DNA of 8,584 nucleotides, taken from Flavobacteriaceae bacterium. GTDB lineage: Bacteria > Bacteroidota > Bacteroidia > Flavobacteriales > Flavobacteriaceae. Shown here piece after piece: positions 1 to 6,970 of the stretch (the first letter of the stretch is position 1; the number at the start of each line of letters is the position of its first letter). Made by a program: the position numbers and the translations under genes. The notes under the pieces were generated by a model. That model searched no databases. It was not told the DNA's origin and was given only the letters and a program-made list of their open reading frames with translations. Location of the stretch: positions 1 to 8,584 of the forward strand of contig WGDF01000155.1 of NCBI GenBank assembly GCA_015493405.1, read 5' to 3'.

Positions 1-2
1 AA

Positions 3-362
3 CAATTTTTTGAAATGGTAAATTTATTGAAACAAAAAAATCAGACCAAAGATTTTAAAGTTTATACCGCACAATATGCAGAAAAATTATGGCTCAATCC
101 ACAAGCCTATAAAAAATTTCAGTCTAAACCATTGACCCAATCAGCTGATAGTCTTAAGTTAACAGCGATCCATTTAAAGCATTTAATAAAAACGAGTCAT
201 CAAGAAAGCTTGGGGCGTTATCTTATTTCTTACCGTGTTTTCCAAAAAGGTAAAAAACATTTATTGACGAGCGATGCTCAAATCTATTTCGAAATAATAG
301 ATTTAAATTTAAACGGCCATCACTATCAAACCATCAAAGCCAAGATTTTTAAAATGGATTAA
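3..362 (+). CDS. Hypothetical protein, possibly 5'-truncated by the window edge
   Basis: I do not recognise this protein. From the ATG at 15 it has 115 residues, is rich in Lys, Gln, Leu and Tyr, and ends in alternating hydrophobic and polar residues (around 68-113, including GRYLISYRVF and AQIYFEIIDL) that could form beta-strands. The frame stays open upstream to position 3, so the ATG may be an internal Met of a longer gene starting outside the window. There is no signal peptide, lipobox or membrane helix in the visible part. It is convergent with the MEMO gene, with 63 bp between the stops. It lacks the features of AMMECR1, so it is not the missing third component of the neighbouring AmmeMemoRadiSam pair. 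It could be the C-terminal domain of a larger protein or a small stand-alone protein. Coding status is fairly likely because no stronger frame competes here. Confidence 0.6.
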   Translation, partial: QFFEMVNLLKQKNQTKDFKVYTAQYAEKLWLNPQAYKKFQSKPLTQSADSLKLTAIHLKHLIKTSHQESLGRYLISYRVFQKGKKHLLTSDAQIYFEIIDLNLNGHHYQTIKAKIFKMD

Positions 363-425
363 AATATATTGGTTTGAAAATAATAAATGTGGCTCTTGCA
401 ATGGACTCAAAGTCAAACCCGAAGA

Positions 426-1235
426 TTAAGATTTGTAAACCATGCCACTCATATAACCCACTACGCTTGACGTATCTCCCGTAATATCGCCACTGGTGCG
501 ATAATCTAATATTTTGGGCGTCAAATACAAATCAGAAGCTGTTTTAACCAAACCATTCAGGCCGATTTTTCCACAAGCTTCACATTTTTCCAAACCGATT
601 TCCAAATTTTTATATTCAAATGCCACCAAACAATTATTGTCTATTTCATGCGCCGTTTCCTGATTGTGGAAATGACTCAAATCGGTCGAAACAACAATAG
701 CGTTATCCGGATCACGCAAAATATATTCAAAAATATCCGCCAATTCGAGATAATCGGTATTGCCATAAATCAATTCAACGATTTTAACTTTCGGCTCGTA
801 ATATTTGATAAAAGGAAATTGCGTTTCAGTGCTGTGTTCCAAATAGTGTGCCTCTTCTTCAAAAATAAAATTGAAATATTGGCTCAACTCTTTTAAATAG
901 GCAGTATCCCCTTGGAGCAAACCAAAAGGCGTTTCGTAAGCATCAAAGTACCCCGCACTGATACCACGCACATACACATGATGAGAAGGGCCAACCACCA
1001 CAATACGTTTGGGCTTATGCTCACCCAAAATTCGATGGGCAAAATTTGCTGTAAAACCACTGTAAACATAACCGGCATGAGGGGCGACTATAGCTTTCGG
1101 TTTTAGATTAAAAACCGATTTATCTTCGACATTTTTATCTAAAATATCATTCCAAGTCGTTATCATTTGTTCAATTTCACGCGCTTGGTTCGGGTAAAAT
1201 TTACCGCTATTTCCTGCTTTTCTAATTAGTTCCAT
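426..1235 (-). CDS. amrB: MEMO-family protein (AmmeMemoRadiSam system protein B)
   Basis: A complete 269-residue MEMO/extradiol-dioxygenase-fold protein, close to the usual family length. Visible motifs in order are APHAGYVYSG (51-60, His53), VVGPSHHVY (80-88, His85/His86), EHSTETQFPFI (133-143), STDLSHFH (183-190, Asp185 and His188), CEACG (218-222, Cys221) and the C-terminal block DYRTSGDITGDTSSVVGYMS (244-263). In human MEMO1 the equivalent His, His and Cys residues bind metal; here His53, His85 or His86, and Cys221 are the likely ligands. No catalysed reaction is firmly established for bacterial members. Its start lies inside the end of the radical SAM gene (10-bp overlap), so the two are probably translationally coupled, with this gene second. 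No signal peptide is present, so it should be cytoplasmic. The family assignment is firm; the function is unknown. Confidence 0.93.
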   Translation of the reverse strand: MELIRKAGNSGKFYPNQAREIEQMITTWNDILDKNVEDKSVFNLKPKAIVAPHAGYVYSGFTANFAHRILGEHKPKRIVVVGPSHHVYVRGISAGYFDAYETPFGLLQGDTAYLKELSQYFNFIFEEEAHYLEHSTETQFPFIKYYEPKVKIVELIYGNTDYLELADIFEYILRDPDNAIVVSTDLSHFHNQETAHEIDNNCLVAFEYKNLEIGLEKCEACGKIGLNGLVKTASDLYLTPKILDYRTSGDITGDTSSVVGYMSGMVYKS

Positions 1236-2245
1236 ATTCCGGGGATTTTAGTATGACAATAAGGACAATGGCCGTCAGTTATTTTATCTGATAAGATTTG
1301 ATAGCCCAATCGCTCTATTAAAGCTTTATGACAATGGGGACAAAAAGTCGTATTTTTTCGCATTCCGACATTGCCTATATAGACAAATTTCAAGCCTGAT
1401 TTTAGGGCAATATCATAAGCTTGCTCTAAGCTGGATACAGCAGTTGCGTTGCGATCTTTCATTTTGTAATCCGGATGAAAAGCGCTCAAATGCCAAGGCG
1501 TTTCAGTGCCGAGCTTTTGTGCTATAAAATCTGCTATTTTTTTGAGGTGTTCCGGCACATCATTAATGCCCGGGATAATCAAAGTGGTAACTTCAACCCA
1601 TAAACCGACTTGTTTCATCAATTGCAAGGTTTCTCTTACTGTAAACGGGGCTTTGAGTTCGCGCCGGTAATAATTTTCATCATAGGCTTTAAAATCAACA
1701 TTTGCAGCGTCAATAATACCGGGCATATCTTTAACCACTTCCGCACTTTCAATACCGTTGGTAACAAATACATTTTTCAAACCATATTGCCGAGCCTTTA
1801 AGGCTATATCTCGAGCATAAGGATAGAAAATAGTCGGCTCGTTGTAAGTATAAGCTATCGTTTTTGCCTTGTATTTCAAGGCTAAATCAACTATTTGATC
1901 AGGTGCTACAAAATCTTTTTGCAAAACGGTTTTCTCCTGAGAGATTTGCCAGTTCTGACAAAAGGAACATTGCATATTACAACCTACAGTGCCCAATGAT
2001 AAAGCTGTTGTACCCGGCAAAAAATGGTATAAAGGTTTCTTTTCAATCGGATCGATATTCAAAGTAGCTACTTTACCATAAACCAGATTGACCAATTGGC
2101 CGGTTTCATTTTTATTTACACTGCAAACACCGGTCTGACCTTCATTGAGCTCGCAATAATGACGGCACAATAAACATTTTATTTTACCGCCTTTTAATTT
2201 GCGATAAAATTTAGAATTAACAATATGTGGTGATTGCGTTTCCAT
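1226..2245 (-). CDS. amrS: AmmeMemoRadiSam system radical SAM enzyme
   Basis: A 339-residue radical SAM enzyme. The [4Fe-4S]/SAM motif CxxxCxxC is Cys89, Cys93 and Cys96 in GTVGCNMQCSFCQNW. It has a cysteine-rich N-terminus (Cys24, Cys27, Cys31, Cys41) and a C-terminal pair of CPxC motifs (CPHC 302-305, CPYC 327-330) resembling a zinc ribbon or an extra metal site. The TYNEPTIFY segment (133-141) and VDFKAYDE (183-190) are typical of the PflA-like branch. The adjacent MEMO gene and the N-terminal cysteine cluster point to the AmmeMemoRadiSam subfamily rather than a pyruvate formate-lyase activase, and no glycyl-radical enzyme gene is nearby. The substrate is unknown. It is the first gene of a two-gene - strand operon. 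The ATG at 2245 is preceded by AT-rich sequence (ttcattata), usual for Bacteroidota, and leaves the complete N-terminal cysteine region. Confidence 0.93.
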   Translation of the reverse strand: METQSPHIVNSKFYRKLKGGKIKCLLCRHYCELNEGQTGVCSVNKNETGQLVNLVYGKVATLNIDPIEKKPLYHFLPGTTALSLGTVGCNMQCSFCQNWQISQEKTVLQKDFVAPDQIVDLALKYKAKTIAYTYNEPTIFYPYARDIALKARQYGLKNVFVTNGIESAEVVKDMPGIIDAANVDFKAYDENYYRRELKAPFTVRETLQLMKQVGLWVEVTTLIIPGINDVPEHLKKIADFIAQKLGTETPWHLSAFHPDYKMKDRNATAVSSLEQAYDIALKSGLKFVYIGNVGMRKNTTFCPHCHKALIERLGYQILSDKITDGHCPYCHTKIPGIWN

Positions 2246-2386
2246 TATAATGAATTTTAAAGACTTCCACTTTTTAAGTTCTTAACTACAAAAATTATTC
2301 CTTATCCATAATAATGAAAATGTGTCAGGTTAAGATAGTTGCATAAAAATTAAAAATATAAAAACACAACGTATTTGAGGGTTAAT

Positions 2387-2400
2387 CCGTATATCTACGG
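2387..2400. repeat. Short perfect hairpin CCGTA-TATC-TACGG
   Basis: Five perfectly paired bases (2387-2391 with 2396-2400) around a four-base loop, in the middle of the rseP/radical SAM spacer. No U-run follows on either strand, so it is not a terminator. It could be a regulator-binding palindrome or chance; nothing in the window decides between these. Confidence 0.3.
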
Positions 2401-2480
2401 TAAATTCGGCTTTGAATATTTTGTTTGGTGTTGTTATGCAAAAATCCCAAACTTATGCCAAAATAACCGATTTTATGACA

Positions 2481-2509
2481 TAAAAAACCTGCAAGATAAC
2501 TTGCAGGTT
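2481..2509 (-). terminator. Intrinsic terminator downstream of rseP
   Basis: A perfect 10-bp stem AACCTGCAAG / CTTGCAGGTT (2486-2495 with 2500-2509) closes a 4-base loop. Read on the - strand, the stem is followed directly by a T-run (the A-run at 2482-2487 on the + strand). It lies about 21 bp past the rseP stop at 2531. The orientation, GC-containing stem and U-tract match a rho-independent terminator for rseP, which would separate rseP transcription from the radical SAM/MEMO pair. An A-rich stretch on the other side (after 2511) means weak activity on the + strand is not excluded. Confidence 0.85.
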
Positions 2510-2530
2510 CTTAAAAAATTAAGCAAAGTT

Positions 2531-3880
2531 TTATTTAAAAAAGTTTTTAATGATGTCGTTACCATTAACCAAGAGCACTAAAGCCAGTAATAGGATGAAA
2601 CCGGCAATTTGGGCATATTCCAAAAATTTCTCATTTGGTTTGCGACCGGTAATCATTTCATAAAGGGTAAACATCGCATGGCCGCCATCCAAAGCCGGAA
2701 TAGGCAATACATTTAGAACAGCCAGCATAATAGACAGAAAAGCGGTAATGGTCCAAAAACGACCCCAATCCCAAGTGTCTGGAAATATTTTCGCAATAGA
2801 AATAAACCCGCCTACGCCTTTATAAGCACCGGTTTTAGGATTAAAAATCATTTTCAATTGATCAATATAACTCAAAAATGTTTCTTTGGTTCGTTTCAAA
2901 CCGGCGGGAATGGCTTCAAAAAAATTGTATTTTTTATTCACGATTTTAATATAACCCAATTTTTGCCATTTTTTAAAATCCCCATTGAGTTGCACCCCTA
3001 ATTTACCTTGATCGTCGATATGAAGTTTCACTTTTTGCGGTTGACCATCTCTCACTATAGTAGCCGTAATAGCCTCACCTTTATGTTGCTCCAAAATAGG
3101 TTTAATCTGATCCAAATATTCAGCTTTTTGACCGTCAATTCCTATAATTTGATCGCCTTTTTTTAAGACATCTGCATTCTTTTTTGACACCGTTTTTTCT
3201 ACAATAAATGGAAACCTGATAGAAGTTAAAGCTTTATGCCCTCCCTTAGACTTACCTTCAACTAATTTCTCAATAAAATTGACCGGAAAATTGATGATTT
3301 TATCCTGACCGTCGCGTTGCACTTCGACTTGTTTTGCCGCTATTAATTTGGCGTCGACTGTATTGGCATACTTAACGGGTTCTCCATTGATTTTCAATAT
3401 TTTGTCTCCGGTTTTTAGTCCGGCTTCTTTAAGTGCCGGATGAACAATCTGCAGACCACCTTTGAGCGAATTCATAGGGACCAATTGCGATCCGTAAGCA
3501 TAAGATAACCCGATATAAATAACAATGGCTAAAATGATATTCACAAAAACACCCGCTAACATTATAATAAGCCGCTGCCAAGCCGGTTTGCTTCTAAATT
3601 CCCAAGGTTGCGGCTCTTGATCTAAAAAATCTTTATCCATACTTTCATCTATCATGCCGGCTATTTTGACATACCCCCCCAAAGGTAACCAGCCGATTCC
3701 ATATTCGGTCTCGCCTATTTTTTTCTTGAATAAGGAAAAACCGGGATTAAAAAAAAGATAAAATTTATCGACTTTAGTGCCAAAATATTTAGCGGCCAAA
3801 AAATGCCCCAATTCATGCAAAACGACTAATATACTGAGACTTAAAAATAATTGAAATATAATAATAAAGGTTGAACTCAT
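2531..3880 (-). CDS. rseP: RIP metalloprotease RseP (site-2 protease)
   Basis: An inner-membrane zinc metalloprotease of the site-2 family, which cuts membrane-spanning substrates such as anti-sigma factors and remnant signal peptides in other bacteria. The 449-residue length is normal. The first membrane helix carries the zinc motif HELGH (22-26), followed by the conserved WLPLGGYVKIAGM (64-76) and a second helix around 104-124 containing GVFVN. Two PDZ domains follow at about 141-200 (GLKTGDKILKINGEPV) and 225-298 (LKKGDQIIGIDGQ). The C-terminal catalytic NVLPIPALDGG (390-400) supplies the third zinc ligand, Asp398, and a last helix lies near 425-440. All catalytic residues are present. It appears monocistronic here: a terminator follows and a divergent gene lies upstream, so dxr, its common Bacteroidota neighbour, is not adjacent. 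The ATG at 3880 places the zinc motif at the usual distance from the N-terminus. Its substrates in this organism cannot be told from the sequence. Confidence 0.96.
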   Translation of the reverse strand: MSSTFIIIFQLFLSLSILVVLHELGHFLAAKYFGTKVDKFYLFFNPGFSLFKKKIGETEYGIGWLPLGGYVKIAGMIDESMDKDFLDQEPQPWEFRSKPAWQRLIIMLAGVFVNIILAIVIYIGLSYAYGSQLVPMNSLKGGLQIVHPALKEAGLKTGDKILKINGEPVKYANTVDAKLIAAKQVEVQRDGQDKIINFPVNFIEKLVEGKSKGGHKALTSIRFPFIVEKTVSKKNADVLKKGDQIIGIDGQKAEYLDQIKPILEQHKGEAITATIVRDGQPQKVKLHIDDQGKLGVQLNGDFKKWQKLGYIKIVNKKYNFFEAIPAGLKRTKETFLSYIDQLKMIFNPKTGAYKGVGGFISIAKIFPDTWDWGRFWTITAFLSIMLAVLNVLPIPALDGGHAMFTLYEMITGRKPNEKFLEYAQIAGFILLLALVLLVNGNDIIKNFFK

Positions 3881-4135
3881 AATTTAAAATAATTGTTAGT
3901 GGCAAAAATAAGCTATTTTGTATGAAACTTAAAATATTAAATGACAAAGAATTGTTAAACCGAGTTTTTCAATAAAACAAAGCTATATAATATCAAAATA
4001 TCGTTTTATGTGATGAAAACATCATTTTATCGAATGACATTTGTTTTTTTGATAAAAAAATCGGTTTTTTGCCTCTAATAGGCCATTCCTTATTGAAATA
4101 AGTCTTAAATTTAAAAACTTATGTAATTTGTCCCG
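3881..4135. promoter_or_regulatory. Divergent control region between rseP and the sensor-kinase operon
   Basis: A 255-bp, strongly AT-rich spacer between two divergent starts, so it must hold promoters for both directions. It contains a 21-bp imperfect tandem repeat (4000-4041), then three A/T tracts in helical phase (4044-4070), then a small GCCT-CTAAT-AGGC hairpin (4071-4083). On the - strand TAGCTTTG (3978-3985) matches the Bacteroidota -7 consensus TAnnTTTG about 98 bp before rseP, but no TTG -33 element sits at the expected distance. On the + strand TAATTTG (4124-4130) lies just before the kinase ATG; it is one base short of the consensus and would imply an almost leaderless transcript. 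Neither promoter can be assigned with confidence. Confidence 0.6.
4000..4041 (+). promoter_or_regulatory. Candidate LytTR operator: two 21-bp imperfect tandem repeats
   Basis: ATCGTTTTAT (4000-4009) and ATCATTTTAT (4021-4030) differ at one base and start 21 bp apart; over the full 21-bp units 14 bases agree. LytTR domains are known to bind two roughly 9-bp direct repeats separated by about 10-13 bp, which is this geometry. The pair lies 95-136 bp before the start of an operon that encodes a LytTR regulator, so autoregulation is a reasonable inference. The AT-rich background makes chance repetition possible. Confidence 0.4.
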
Positions 4136-6970
4136 ATGAAAAAAAGTTTTATAGTATTGACCCTTTTTATAGCTCTGAACACTTTGGCTCAGGGCTATAA
4201 ACATTTCACTATAGAACAAGGACTGCCCAGCAACAGAGTATATAAGATTTTACAAGACAATGATGGCTTTATCTGGATTGCCACAGATAAAGGTTTGTCT
4301 AAATTTGACGGTGCATATTTTAAAAATTTCACTATTGGTAATGGCTTGCCGAGTAATGATATCTGGGAAATTTTGATCACGGAAGACAACAAAATTTGGT
4401 TTTTTACCCGATCCAACAAAATCGGTTATATATTAAATGATAAAATATACAGTTTCAAAGCCCAACATAATGAATTTCTATATCCGACTACTATTTCCAC
4501 CAATTTAAAGACTGTTGCTTTTAGAAGTTATAATGATAATTACCAATTGATTGATCAAAAATGGACCGCTTTGCCCAAGTATCATATCAATAATGCTTTT
4601 AACATGCCTATCAAAATCATGCATCCTAAAGCGGCCTATTTTATTGCCGAACGCAATTCAAAAAATCCAAAAGAGATTTTGATAAGTTTAAAAGATGTAA
4701 AGGATAAAAATTTATTTTCAACTAAATTATCCAATACAGGCTTTTTTTTGAACGGTCAAATCAATGATAGTCTCATGCTTTTAAATACGCAAAATGGATT
4801 TTTGATTCTCAATCTTAACCGGTTTAAAACCTACAAACTCCAGAATCAACAGTTTTTTAAGCCGCATATTTTTACCCGTTTTTTGGCTACACGTCAAGAC
4901 ATACAGATTTCCAGTGAAAATTATTGGGCGACCTTAGATCGTAATTATCAACTGAAAAATATACGCGTATTTGACCAAAAACTCAATCTGTCTACCATAT
5001 TTAGAGACCGTCAGGGTAATTTTTGGGGCACCACTTATGCCAAAGGGATTTATTTTTTTCCGGTCAACAGTCTCACAGGGAAAACATATCTGACCCGGCG
5101 ACCGGTTCAATTCTTAAAATTGATGCATGGAAAAATCTTTGCCGCTGTTTTAAACAAAGGAATCTATCAATATGATGCTAAAGAAGATCAATTCAAAATG
5201 TTTGTAAAAAACAATGACTATTTCTTCGATATGCTCTACAAAAACGATGCTAATTTCGGCATTTTGGCCAATACCAGCACCCTTGTTAAACAAAATGGGA
5301 AAATTACCGAATATTACAGAATAGGAAAAAAGGTGATTCAAATAAAAAAGGGTTATGCTATCAGTGAGCGCGCTGTTGTATCAGAATTTGACCCCAAGCT
5401 GAAATTACGACAAACTTACCACTTGGAAGGTGTTAATACCATGATTTATAAAGCCCCCTACATCATCGCAGGGACGCCCATCGGATTGTTCAAATTACAT
5501 AACGGGAAAATAGAAAAGATAAAATTTGTATCTAAAGAAATCCTACCGATTTTATCCCTAAATCAGATAGACCATAAAGTAATAGTCGGGACAGATGGAT
5601 TAGGCGCCTATATTGAAAAAAGCCCCAATCATTTCGAATTTATACCTGAGACTAAAAACTTGATAATCAACGATATATTTGTTAAAAACAATCAATTTTG
5701 GCTGGGTACACAAAAAGGCTTATTGCACTTTGAATACCGTGTAAATCGACCTGTTTTTAATAAAATCATGCGCAAAACGGACGGTCTTATCTCAGATCAT
5801 ATCAATAATGTCGTTGTTTTTAAACATAAAATATTTACCTCTAATTTTAGCGGTGTTGCGACTGTTACCGAAAATCAAGCGGCCAATTTACCCCTCCAAA
5901 AAATTTATTTTAAAGCCATCAAATATAATAATCAGCATCTGGACAGCCTTCATAACAAAGTTATTTATCAAAAAAACAATAACCTTTTGTTTAATATCGG
6001 CGTCATTGATTATTCGGGGCAAGAACACAATCAATTTTCTTATCAGCTTTTGCCGGTACAAAAAAAATGGATCAAAATCAATTCGCAAAATATCAATTTT
6101 AACAGTTTAGAACCCCTTCATTATATATTTAAAATCAAAGTTATCAATCCATACGGTCAAGAATTACAAAAATCTTATCATTTTACCATCAAACCGCTTT
6201 GGTGGCAAACGACATGGGCAAAAATTCTATTGGTCAGTCTTATTTTAAGCCTTATTTTTATCATTGGATTTACGACACGACGCAAGGAACTCAAGAAACA
6301 AAGAAATAAACTGATTGCCCAAAAACAAATGGCAGAATTTGAATTGCATGCCTTAAGAAGTCAAATGAATCCGCATTTTGTGTTCAATTCTTTAAATGCC
6401 ATTCAATATTATATCAATGATCAAAATTTTGATAAATCCGAAACTTATCTCGTTAAATTTTCTCGATTAATCCGGATGATTTTTGAATTTTCAAGAAAGA
6501 AAACCATCAAATTGGAAGAAGAAATCAATCTTTTAAAGTCCTATCTCAATCTGGAAAAAATGCGATTCGGCTCACAATTTGATTTTTGCTTTCATTTAGA
6601 TCCCAGGTTAAATTTGTCACAAACTGAAATTCCTACCTTACTTTTACAACCCATAGTGGAGAATGCCGTAAATCATGGTATTTTTCATAAAAAAGGGAAA
6701 GGCACCATATGCCTCGAATTTATTTACCACAGCAAACGCACTTATGAAATCGTGATCAAAGATGATGGCATCGGCCTGGAAAAATCCAAGCAAATCAACC
6801 AAAACTCATTAAAAAAACACCGTTCGCGCTCAACACAAATCTTAAAAGACCGTATCAATTTATTAAATTTATCAGAAAAATGGCGCATTACCTATGAATT
6901 AATCGACGCCAAAAAGGACCAACAAACACCTTACAACACCATTGTTAAACTCAAAATTACCAGATTATGA
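4136..6970 (+). CDS. Propeller-sensor LytS-type histidine kinase
   Basis: A 944-residue membrane sensor kinase with a large extracytoplasmic part. Residues 1-19 form a signal peptide ending ...NTLAQG. Residues about 20-580 are a beta-propeller region with Reg_prop-like repeats, clearest at 33-59 (VYKILQDNDGFIWIATDKGL), 72-97, 284-308 (IFRDRQGNFWGTTYAKGIYF) and 510-532. A Y_Y_Y domain follows (about 613-686), then one membrane helix (about 695-713) and a charged coiled-coil linker (714-740). The kinase is of the His_kinase/LytS (YehU-like) class: phospho-acceptor His747 in RSQMNPHFVFNSLNAI, N-box LLLQPIVENAVNHG (835-848, Asn843) and G-box DDGIGL (876-881). Unlike hybrid two-component systems of similar layout, it has no receiver or helix-turn-helix domain; these functions lie in the next gene, which overlaps by 4 bp (ATGA). 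The ligand is unknown and no adjacent SusC/SusD or glycan-degradation gene hints at it. The ATG at 4136 gives a proper signal peptide. Confidence 0.95.
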   Translation: MKKSFIVLTLFIALNTLAQGYKHFTIEQGLPSNRVYKILQDNDGFIWIATDKGLSKFDGAYFKNFTIGNGLPSNDIWEILITEDNKIWFFTRSNKIGYILNDKIYSFKAQHNEFLYPTTISTNLKTVAFRSYNDNYQLIDQKWTALPKYHINNAFNMPIKIMHPKAAYFIAERNSKNPKEILISLKDVKDKNLFSTKLSNTGFFLNGQINDSLMLLNTQNGFLILNLNRFKTYKLQNQQFFKPHIFTRFLATRQDIQISSENYWATLDRNYQLKNIRVFDQKLNLSTIFRDRQGNFWGTTYAKGIYFFPVNSLTGKTYLTRRPVQFLKLMHGKIFAAVLNKGIYQYDAKEDQFKMFVKNNDYFFDMLYKNDANFGILANTSTLVKQNGKITEYYRIGKKVIQIKKGYAISERAVVSEFDPKLKLRQTYHLEGVNTMIYKAPYIIAGTPIGLFKLHNGKIEKIKFVSKEILPILSLNQIDHKVIVGTDGLGAYIEKSPNHFEFIPETKNLIINDIFVKNNQFWLGTQKGLLHFEYRVNRPVFNKIMRKTDGLISDHINNVVVFKHKIFTSNFSGVATVTENQAANLPLQKIYFKAIKYNNQHLDSLHNKVIYQKNNNLLFNIGVIDYSGQEHNQFSYQLLPVQKKWIKINSQNINFNSLEPLHYIFKIKVINPYGQELQKSYHFTIKPLWWQTTWAKILLVSLILSLIFIIGFTTRRKELKKQRNKLIAQKQMAEFELHALRSQMNPHFVFNSLNAIQYYINDQNFDKSETYLVKFSRLIRMIFEFSRKKTIKLEEEINLLKSYLNLEKMRFGSQFDFCFHLDPRLNLSQTEIPTLLLQPIVENAVNHGIFHKKGKGTICLEFIYHSKRTYEIVIKDDGIGLEKSKQINQNSLKKHRSRSTQILKDRINLLNLSEKWRITYELIDAKKDQQTPYNTIVKLKITRL

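Larger units (their letters stand above)
2246..2530. other. 285-bp intergenic region between rseP and the radical SAM gene
   Basis: This spacer holds no gene I can support. Next to rseP it has a strong intrinsic terminator (2481-2509). The middle has a small hairpin CCGTA-TATC-TACGG (2387-2400) and three TTATG words spaced 19 and 20 bp apart (2434, 2453, 2473), the first two extended as TTATGCaAAAAT and TTATGCcAAAAT. The side next to the radical SAM gene is very AT-rich and should hold its promoter. Reading the - strand, the nearest match to the Bacteroidota -7 box TAnnTTTG is TAATTTTTG, which has an extra base, so I do not assign a promoter. A short + strand open frame across 2375-2581 runs into rseP on the opposite strand and carries the terminator stem, so I take it as chance. 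Confidence 0.6.

Noticed and set aside
371..419. Inverted repeat GGTTTGA / TCAAACC between the first gene and the MEMO gene, as a terminator
   Set aside because: The arms are only 7 bp with a 35-base gap and no T-run follows on either strand. An internal GACT-CAA-AGTC hairpin is too short to count.
1226..2245. Radical SAM gene as a pyruvate formate-lyase activating enzyme
   Set aside because: The CxxxCxxC motif and TYNEPT segment are shared with that branch, but there is no glycyl-radical enzyme gene nearby. The N-terminal cysteine cluster, the C-terminal CPxC pairs and the overlapping MEMO gene fit the AmmeMemoRadiSam subfamily.
2375..2581. Short + strand open frame of 68 codons starting with TTG
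   Set aside because: It overlaps the 3' end of rseP on the other strand, contains the rseP terminator stem, and has no recognisable domain. A chance frame is the simpler reading.
3978..3985. TAGCTTTG on the - strand as the rseP -7 promoter element
   Set aside because: It matches TAnnTTTG exactly, but no TTG -33 element lies about 19-21 bp upstream, and such words are common in AT-rich DNA, so I mention it only within the control region.
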